Part shown: one piece after another, positions 59,198 to 64,000 of the stretch
Numbering within the stretch: position 1 is the stretch's first letter
Layout: every line of letters begins with the position of its first letter
From: Streptomyces hoynatensis
GTDB lineage: Bacteria; Actinomycetota; Actinomycetes; Streptomycetales; Streptomycetaceae
Direction: 5' to 3'
NCBI RefSeq assembly: GCF_003626535.1
Contig: NZ_RBAL01000005.1
Coordinates: 310,001 to 374,000, forward strand
Length of the DNA: 64,000 nt
Made by a program: the position numbers and the translations under genes
The notes under the pieces: model-generated
Databases searched by the model: none
Told to the model about the DNA's origin: nothing
What the model saw: only the letters and a program-made list of their open reading frames with translations

Positions 59198-60400
59198 TTA
59201 CTTTCCCGAGGCGACCAGCGTTCCCATGAAGTCGTGACGAATCCGCTCGGGCGGGATGCCGGCGGACACCAGGGCGTCCACGCTCTTGCGGATCATCTGT
59301 GGCGGCCCGGACAGGTAGCCCTCGCACTCCCGCCAGGGTCCGTAGTGCCGGACCGCCTCCGGCAGCAGCCCCGGCTCGCCGAGCGTCGCGCGCTCCGCGA
59401 CGACCGGGCGCACCGAGAGCCAGGGCAGGCGCCGTTCCAGGTCGAGGAAGGAGTCCAGGTCGTACAGCTCGGCGTCGCGGTTGGCGCCGAAGAACACCTC
59501 GACGGGCCGCCGCCCGCCGTGCTGGGCGACGTCCTCCACCAGCGCCTTGATCGGCGCGATGCCGGTGCTGCCGCCGACGCACACCAGGCCGCGGGCCGAG
59601 GAGTGGTCCACGGTCATCGAGCCGTTCGGCGGGCCGATCCTGACGACGTCGCCCGGCCGCGCGTGGTGCACCAGGGCGCGGGAGACCCAGCCGGCGGGGA
59701 TCGCCTTGACGTGGAAGGCGAGCAGGCCGTCGGGGCGCGGCGAGCAGGCGAAGGAGTAGTTGCGCCACACGCGGGGCCACCAGGGCGTCTCGACGCTCGC
59801 GTACTGACCGGCCCGGAACGGGTAGGGCTGGTCGGTGCGCAGGGTGATCACCGCGACGTCGTTGGTGCGGCGCTCGTGCTTGACGATCTCGGCGTTCCAC
59901 CAGGGCGGGGAGCGGAGTTCGTCGTCGGCCGCCGCGTCGATCATCGTCTGCGAGATCGCGGTGTACGCGCGCACCCAGGCGCCCTCGGTCTCGGGCCCCC
60001 AGGCGCGGATGGCGTACCGTTCGAGCGCGGACATGAGGGCCTCGCCCAGGGCGGGGTAGTGCTCGGGCCTGGTGCCGTATTTCCGGTGCCCGCGGCCGAG
60101 GTTGGACAGATACTCGGTCAGCGCCAGGGTGTCGTCGATGTGCTCGGCGGCCACCAGCAATGCCCCGAACAGCCGGTCGCGCTGGGAGTCCATCGCGGCC
60201 GGAAACATGTCGCGCAGCCCGGGATTGTTCAGAAACAGCAGGGCGTAGAAGTAGGACGTCACCTGGTCCGAGATCGGCTCGATCTCCGCCAGCGTGCTTC
60301 TGATCAGCAACGCGTCCCGCGAAGGCTGCCCCCTCCCGGGTCCGGTTCCATTCCCGTCTCCCCTGGTGGTGGCGCCGTCACCGGCCGATATCGCGGTCAT
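59198..60400 (-). CDS. Globin-reductase (flavohemoprotein-like)
   Basis: 400 residues from the ATG at 60400, with GAGGCAGG two bases upstream. Residues 30-165 form a globin: 'VTSYFYALLFLNNPGLRDMFPAAM' with Tyr at B10, and 'LGRGHRKYGTRPEHYPALGEALMSAL' with the proximal His. An FAD-binding reductase domain with 'FRAGQYASVETPWWPRVWRNYSFACSP' (Arg-x-Tyr-Ser) and an NAD(P)H domain ('VCVGGSTGIAPIKALVEDVAQHGG', 'GYLSGPPQMIRKSVDALV') follow. It should detoxify nitric oxide or act as an oxygen-dependent reductase. It starts an operon with a PPOX gene. The N-terminal 28 residues are Gly-rich. Confidence 0.92.
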   Translation of the reverse strand: MTAISAGDGATTRGDGNGTGPGRGQPSRDALLIRSTLAEIEPISDQVTSYFYALLFLNNPGLRDMFPAAMDSQRDRLFGALLVAAEHIDDTLALTEYLSNLGRGHRKYGTRPEHYPALGEALMSALERYAIRAWGPETEGAWVRAYTAISQTMIDAAADDELRSPPWWNAEIVKHERRTNDVAVITLRTDQPYPFRAGQYASVETPWWPRVWRNYSFACSPRPDGLLAFHVKAIPAGWVSRALVHHARPGDVVRIGPPNGSMTVDHSSARGLVCVGGSTGIAPIKALVEDVAQHGGRRPVEVFFGANRDAELYDLDSFLDLERRLPWLSVRPVVAERATLGEPGLLPEAVRHYGPWRECEGYLSGPPQMIRKSVDALVSAGIPPERIRHDFMGTLVASGK

Positions 60401-60633
60401 GACCTGCCTCGCCTCGATCAACTCCGGTGGCGCACCGTAGCCGCGCGCCCACCCGGAGCGGGTGGTTGACCGGAAACCCGGCCATCGAGCCCCCTGCACC
60501 GTCTAAACTGAGCGGCTTCCGCCGCCTGGTGCGCACCCGACCCTACCGTTATACGGACGAGACACAAGCCCCGGCCGGGAACGAGAAGTTCACACGCTTT
60601 AGCCCAAATTTTCGCCGGATTCCCGGCCGTTCT

Positions 60634-60646
60634 TAGAATGGGCGTC
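60634..60646 (+). promoter_or_regulatory. Leaderless -10 box of the GNAT gene
   Basis: TAGAAT at 60634-60639 and seven bases to the ATG at 60647. A weak -35-like TTCGCC lies about 17 bases upstream. No ribosome-binding site is seen. Confidence 0.5.
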
Positions 60647-61096
60647 ATGGAAATCGCCCTGCGTAAGGCCACTGTGGCAGACGTTCCCGAGATCGTGGCA
60701 ATGCTGGCCGACGACGTGCTGGGGGCGACCCGCGAGAATCCGGCCGATCCGGCGCCATATCTGGCGGCTTTCGAACGCATCGCGGCCGATCCGAACCAGC
60801 ACCTCCTGGTGGCCGAGCGGGACGGCAGGACGGTCGGCACGCTCCAGCTCGCGATCCTGCACGGGCTCTCCCGCAGGGGCGCCTCGCGGGCGCTGATCGA
60901 GGCGGTGCGGGTCCGCTCGGAGGAGCGCGGCGCCGGGATCGGCGGCCGGCTGATCCGGCTCGCCGTCGAGGAGGCGCGGCGGCAGGGGTGCGCGCTGGTG
61001 CAGCTGACCTCGGATGCGACGCGCAAGGACGCCCACCGCTTCTACGAGCGGCTCGGTTTCGCGGCGACGCACGTGGGCTTCAAGATGCAGCTGTAG
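60647..61096 (+). CDS. GNAT-family N-acetyltransferase
   Basis: 149 residues from the ATG at 60647 (an ATG nine bases earlier is also possible). 'LRKATVADVPEIVAMLADDVLGATRE', 'LIEAVRVRSEERGAGIGGRLIRLAVEEARRQGCALVQLTSDATRKDAHRFYERLGF' contains the acetyl-CoA P-loop (ERGAGIGGRL). It transfers an acetyl group to a small amine. Substrate unknown. It is followed by a 36-bp repeat and a convergent hydrolase gene. Confidence 0.9.
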   Translation: MEIALRKATVADVPEIVAMLADDVLGATRENPADPAPYLAAFERIAADPNQHLLVAERDGRTVGTLQLAILHGLSRRGASRALIEAVRVRSEERGAGIGGRLIRLAVEEARRQGCALVQLTSDATRKDAHRFYERLGFAATHVGFKMQL

Positions 61097-61191
61097 CCGG
61101 GCGCCCGGCCTGGGCTGCGCGCGCCGGGGCGTGCCCCGCCGATGCACGCCCCGGCGCCCGCGAGTGCCCGTCCGCCCGTGACGCACGCGGC

Positions 61192-61263
61192 GCGCGGTCC
61201 GCACGCGGCGCCTGTGACGTACGTGACGCGCGGTCCGTACGCGGCGCCTGTGACGTACGTGAC
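61192..61263. repeat. 36-bp direct tandem repeat, two copies
   Basis: A 36-base unit starting GCGCGGTCCG and ending CTGTGACGTACGTGAC is repeated at 61192-61227 and 61228-61263 with one mismatch. It contains the palindrome ACGTACGT. No reading frame with a start is convincing in the 279-base gap between two convergent genes. Confidence 0.75.
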
Positions 61264-61375
61264 GCACGTGGGCGAACGGTCCGCCCATGCGGCACAGGCC
61301 GCCCGCGGCTGACGGGCCGCCCGCGGGAGGCGCACGCCGGAGCGCGCGCCTCGGTGGCCCGGGCGCCGTGGCGGC

Positions 61376-62800
61376 TCAGCGCCAGCCCTCCGGGTCGGCC
61401 CCGCCCGGCAGGGGCGCGGCCGGATCGTAGGGCTCCCTGGTGAAGACGTAGGTGCCCAGGTCCAGGTGCGTCACCCGGCCCTCGCCTGCCGTCACCGCGC
61501 GCAGCGCCTCCCCGGCGAAGTAGCCGTCGAGGCCGCGCCAGCCGCCCGCCGCGCACGGCAGGAACCGGGAGGCGCGGACGCCGGCGCCCGCGGCGGGAGT
61601 GAGCGTCAGCATGCGCCCGGCGTGCACGCGCAGCAGGTAGGGGACCGTCCCCCAGTACCAGGCTCCGGCCAGTGCGAGCAGCGCCGGATCGGCGTCGTCG
61701 GCGGGCATCGGCCGCCAGGGCTCGGGCGGCGCCGGCTCGTGCGCGGCCACCAGCTCCAGCAGTTCGGCCGCGGGCACGCCGCCGAGGCCGCTGGTGGCGT
61801 TGGCGAGGGCGACGGCGGCGAGCCGGTCGGCCCCGCTGGTCCACAGGTTGGCGACGAAGCCGGGCATGGAGCCGCCGTGCCCGGCGAGCACCCGGCCGTC
61901 CGGCCGGCGGGCCAGCTGGACGCCGAGGCCGTAGGACGAGTCCCAGGCGCCGGCCTCGGGCGGGGCGGCGGGCCGGCGCATCTCCGCGCGGGTGGCCGCG
62001 CCGAGGATCGCCTCGTGCGCCCCGGAGCGCGCCCCGGTCCCCGCCGCGTCGTCCGCGTCCGCGAGGAAGGCGGCGAACAGGGCCAGGTCGGCCGCCGTCG
62101 ACCAGAGCTGGCCGGCCGGGGCCATCCGGCCGGTGTCCACGAGTGGCTCGCGCTGCCGGACGTCCGCATAGGGGTGCACCGCCCAGCCCTCGGCGTGCGG
62201 GGCGGCCGGGAGCGCGGTGGTGCGCCGCATGCCGAGCGGTTCGAGCACCTCGCGCCGCAGCACCGTGAACCACGGCTCCCCGCGCAGCCGTTCCACCAGC
62301 GCGCCGAGCAGGGCGTACCCGGGGTTGGAGTAGTGGTAGCGCCGCCCCGGGTGGTGCTTTTGCGGCTGCTCGCCGAAGATGTCCGGCAGTTCGGGGCGCA
62401 GTTCGCCAGGCGTGCGCTCCCACCACGGCCCGCGCGCCTCGGCGGCCAGGCCCCCGGTGTGGGAGAGCAGCTGGAAGAGGGTGGCCTCGCCGCCGTGCGG
62501 GACGTCGAGGTGGGCGCCGAGCGGATCGGCGAGATCCACGCGCCCCTCGTCCCGCAGCCGCATGACGAGGACCGCGGTCATTGTCTTGGTGAGCGAGCCG
62601 ATGCGGTACTGCACCTCCTCGGGGCGCGCGCCCGCCGGGAGTTCGCCGCGCCCCCCGCTCCAGACCACGCGCCCCTCGCGCGCCACGGCGGCCACTGCCG
62701 AAGGCACGCGCCCCTCGGACTGCGCGAGCGCCAGCCGGTGGTCGAGGGCGCGGCGCGTGGCGGGCAGCAGCTCTGCGTTGGATTCCGTCATGGCGGCCAC
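61376..62800 (-). CDS. Serine hydrolase (class C beta-lactamase/DD-peptidase-like)
   Basis: 474 residues from the ATG at 62800. The catalytic SxxK is 'IGSLTKTMTAVLV', the YxN is 'HYSNPGYALLG', and the third motif is 'AGHGGSMPGFVANL'. No signal peptide is seen, so it is probably cytoplasmic, more like esterases or D-aminopeptidases of this fold. The C-terminal 110 residues form a lipocalin-like domain ('GTVPYLLRVHAGRMLTLT'). Whether it hydrolyses a beta-lactam is not indicated. Confidence 0.9.
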   Translation of the reverse strand: MAAMTESNAELLPATRRALDHRLALAQSEGRVPSAVAAVAREGRVVWSGGRGELPAGARPEEVQYRIGSLTKTMTAVLVMRLRDEGRVDLADPLGAHLDVPHGGEATLFQLLSHTGGLAAEARGPWWERTPGELRPELPDIFGEQPQKHHPGRRYHYSNPGYALLGALVERLRGEPWFTVLRREVLEPLGMRRTTALPAAPHAEGWAVHPYADVRQREPLVDTGRMAPAGQLWSTAADLALFAAFLADADDAAGTGARSGAHEAILGAATRAEMRRPAAPPEAGAWDSSYGLGVQLARRPDGRVLAGHGGSMPGFVANLWTSGADRLAAVALANATSGLGGVPAAELLELVAAHEPAPPEPWRPMPADDADPALLALAGAWYWGTVPYLLRVHAGRMLTLTPAAGAGVRASRFLPCAAGGWRGLDGYFAGEALRAVTAGEGRVTHLDLGTYVFTREPYDPAAPLPGGADPEGWR

Positions 62801-62898
62801 CCTTACCCCCCGCCCGCCCCCGGCGCCAGGTCACTGCCGCGGGTCCCGCCGGGTGTCCCCTGGTCGCCGCGCGGGCCACCGCGGCGCCCCGGGGCGGC

Positions 62899-62914
62899 TA
62901 CTCGGATGCGAGTA
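62899..62914. promoter_or_regulatory. Inverted repeat between divergent genes
   Basis: TACTCG-GATG-CGAGTA, a perfect 6-bp dyad, 100 bases upstream of the serine hydrolase start and 60 before the membrane gene start. Possible operator; no regulator gene is next to it. Confidence 0.35.
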
Positions 62915-62973
62915 CCTGCGGATACTCCCCGGGGGAGACGCCGCCGGCCGCCCCGCACGGGAGCGTGGAGGGC

Positions 62974-63666
62974 ATGAGACAGCTCTCCCGCCCCGCCCGC
63001 CGGGGCTTCCTGATCGCGCACCTCGTCGTGTCCGTCGGCTGGCTCGGACTGACCCTGTGCCTGCTCGCGCTCGCCGTCACCGGGGCCACCACGGGCTCGC
63101 CGGCGGCGGCCGAGGCCGCCTACCGCTCGATGAAGGTCTTCGGCGACTGGCTGCTGCCCCCGCTCGCCCTGCTCACCCTGGTGACGGGGCTGGTCTGCTC
63201 CCTCGGCACCCCCTGGGGCCTGGCCCGCCACCGCTGGGTCTACGCCAAGTTCTGGCTGACCCTCGCCGCGGCCACCGCCTCCGTCCTCGCGCTGCGCCCC
63301 ACCATCGACGGCGCGGCCTCCGCCGCGGCCGGCGGGCGGGAGGTGCCGGAGCCCGTCGACCTGATCGTGCCGCCGAGCGTGGCGCTCGCCCTGTACGTCT
63401 TCCTCACCGCGATATCCGTGCTGAAGCCCTGGGGCCTCACCCGGCGCGGGCGGCGCGAACGGGAGCGGGCCAGGGCGTCCCGCACCGCGAAATCCACTCG
63501 CGGAGCGGGCCGCGCTTCCGTCAGGCTGGGCGGGTGGCGCCCCCGACGCCCGACCTCGGCGCGCTCCCCGTGCGCCGCCTCGGCCCCGAAGACCTCACGG
63601 CCTGCCTCGACCTCGCGGACGACCGCGGCTGGGGCCGCGAGGAGCACAAGTGGCGGCTGCTGCTGA
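62974..63666 (+). CDS. DUF2269-like membrane protein, C-terminus doubtful
   Basis: 230 residues from the ATG at 62974, with GGGAG nine bases upstream. Four membrane segments ('FLIAHLVVSVGWLGLTLCLLALAVTG', 'DWLLPPLALLTLVTGLVCSLGTPWG', 'VYAKFWLTLAAATASVLAL', 'IVPPSVALALYVFLTAISVLKPWGLT') fit the four-helix family. The fold should end near 'KPWGLTRRGRRERER'; the remaining 70 residues are Arg-Ser-Ala low complexity and lie in the next gene's opposite frame. The original stop or a base may have been lost. Confidence 0.75.
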   Translation: MRQLSRPARRGFLIAHLVVSVGWLGLTLCLLALAVTGATTGSPAAAEAAYRSMKVFGDWLLPPLALLTLVTGLVCSLGTPWGLARHRWVYAKFWLTLAAATASVLALRPTIDGAASAAAGGREVPEPVDLIVPPSVALALYVFLTAISVLKPWGLTRRGRRERERARASRTAKSTRGAGRASVRLGGWRPRRPTSARSPCAASAPKTSRPASTSRTTAAGAARSTSGGCC

Positions 63667-64000
63667 GTGCGGGCCAGGGCTACGGGGTGGCCGCCCCGCC
63701 CGGCGACCCGCACGGGGGGCTCATCGCCACCGTCGTCGCCACCCCCTACGGGGCGGACTACCGCTGTCTCAGCATGGTCCTCGTCGCCCGCCGCCACGGG
63801 CGCCGCGGGCTCGGCCGCCGCCTGATGCGGCACGTGCTCGCCGAGTGCGGGACCGCCGCCGCCTTCCTCACCGCCACCGAACTCGGCAGGCCGCTCTACG
63901 AGGAGCTGGGCTTCAAGCCGGTGGGGGCCCTCACCACCCTGCGCGGCGCGTTCACCGGCGCGCAGCCGCCCGGCGCGCTCCCGGCCGGCGCCGTCGTACG
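63534..64000 (+). CDS. GNAT-family N-acetyltransferase (partial, runs off the window)
   Basis: At least 155 residues from a GTG at 63534; the end is beyond base 64000. 'LPVRRLGPEDLTACLDLADDRGWGREEHKWRLLLSAGQGYGV', 'LSMVLVARRHGRRGLGRRLMRHVLAECG' with the acetyl-CoA P-loop (RRHGRRGLGRRL) and 'FLTATELGRPLYEELGFKPVG' mark a GNAT. The substrate is unknown. Overlaps the preceding open frame by 133 bases. Confidence 0.85.
   Translation, partial: MAPPTPDLGALPVRRLGPEDLTACLDLADDRGWGREEHKWRLLLSAGQGYGVAAPPGDPHGGLIATVVATPYGADYRCLSMVLVARRHGRRGLGRRLMRHVLAECGTAAAFLTATELGRPLYEELGFKPVGALTTLRGAFTGAQPPGALPAGAVV

Noticed and set aside
60540..60567. Promoter of the globin operon (TTGTGT, 16 bases, TAGGGT, minus strand)
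   Set aside because: Boxes fit only weakly and lie 140 bases from the start; left out of the features.
61376..62800. Secreted beta-lactamase
   Set aside because: SxxK, YxN and HGG are present but there is no signal peptide, so a cytoplasmic esterase-like enzyme is more likely.

Overview
The window is chromosomal DNA of very high G+C. It has long overlapping open frames on every strand, GTG starts and GTGA/ATGA stop-start overlaps. Together with a bacterial proteasome activator (Bpa), an XRE/DUF397 pair, a SpoIIE-type phosphatase with a HATPase domain, a TIGR03086 protein, a DUF5326 protein and two branched-chain 2-oxoacid dehydrogenase sets, this points to a Streptomyces-like actinobacterium. 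I see no rRNA, tRNA, transposase, integrase or CRISPR array. The window looks like a core-type arm rather than an island.

Layout: 1-2.8 kb, end of a first 2-oxoacid dehydrogenase operon (E1 alpha C-terminus, E1 beta, E2) closed by a strong hairpin. 3.0-7.9 kb, a PadR-ABC ATPase-ABC permease-Bpa operon driven by a leaderless promoter carrying two copies of an ATAC-N3-GTAT dyad. 8-12.7 kb, small proteins, a quinone oxidoreductase, a helix-turn-helix/DUF397 pair and a phosphotransferase. 12.7-19.7 kb, a minus-strand run: second 2-oxoacid dehydrogenase (E1 alpha, E1 beta, E2), then a MobA-like protein, MoeA and a K+ channel, the last three overlapping by four bases. 19.9-23 kb, an Lrp/AsnC regulator, a TetR regulator and paaN. 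23-29.7 kb, small genes, a TetR-controlled membrane protein and a DUF5819-HTTM-TrmH operon. 29.8-35 kb, paaABCDE followed by an aminotransferase. 35-40.6 kb, an NTF2-like protein, rhodanese, a J-domain protein and a sugar ABC transporter. 40.7-50 kb, a SpoIIE phosphatase, an HxlR/azoreductase divergon, an FAD oxidoreductase with an ATP-grasp ligase, a TerD-VWA fusion and an ABM-domain protein. 50.2 kb, a 48-residue gene that was easy to miss. 50.5-52.3 kb, thiC with its TPP riboswitch. 52-64 kb, membrane and housekeeping genes, a globin-reductase/PPOX pair, two GNAT proteins and a serine hydrolase.

Two observations stand out. First, positions 50214-50360 (minus) encode a peptide whose first 30 residues fit the actinobacterial lasso-peptide leader motif (Y-x2-P-x-L-x3-G-x5-T-x). 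The following 18 residues start with Gly and carry Glu at position 9, as needed for a nine-residue macrolactam. No lasso protease, RRE protein or cyclase is in the window, so it would be an orphan precursor. Second, a 14-bp ACCG-N6-CGGT dyad occurs at the TetR/paaN promoter (21117), at the paaA promoter (29818) and, with one base changed, inside a 24-bp palindrome upstream of the second 2-oxoacid dehydrogenase operon (19814). This suggests that one PaaR-like TetR protein links a 2-oxoacid dehydrogenase to phenylacetyl-CoA catabolism. With the aminotransferase after paaE, a phenylalanine to phenylpyruvate to phenylacetyl-CoA route is plausible but is inference.

Numbers given for motifs were read by eye from the sequence. 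No database search was run, so family names rest on recognised motifs and remembered relatives.
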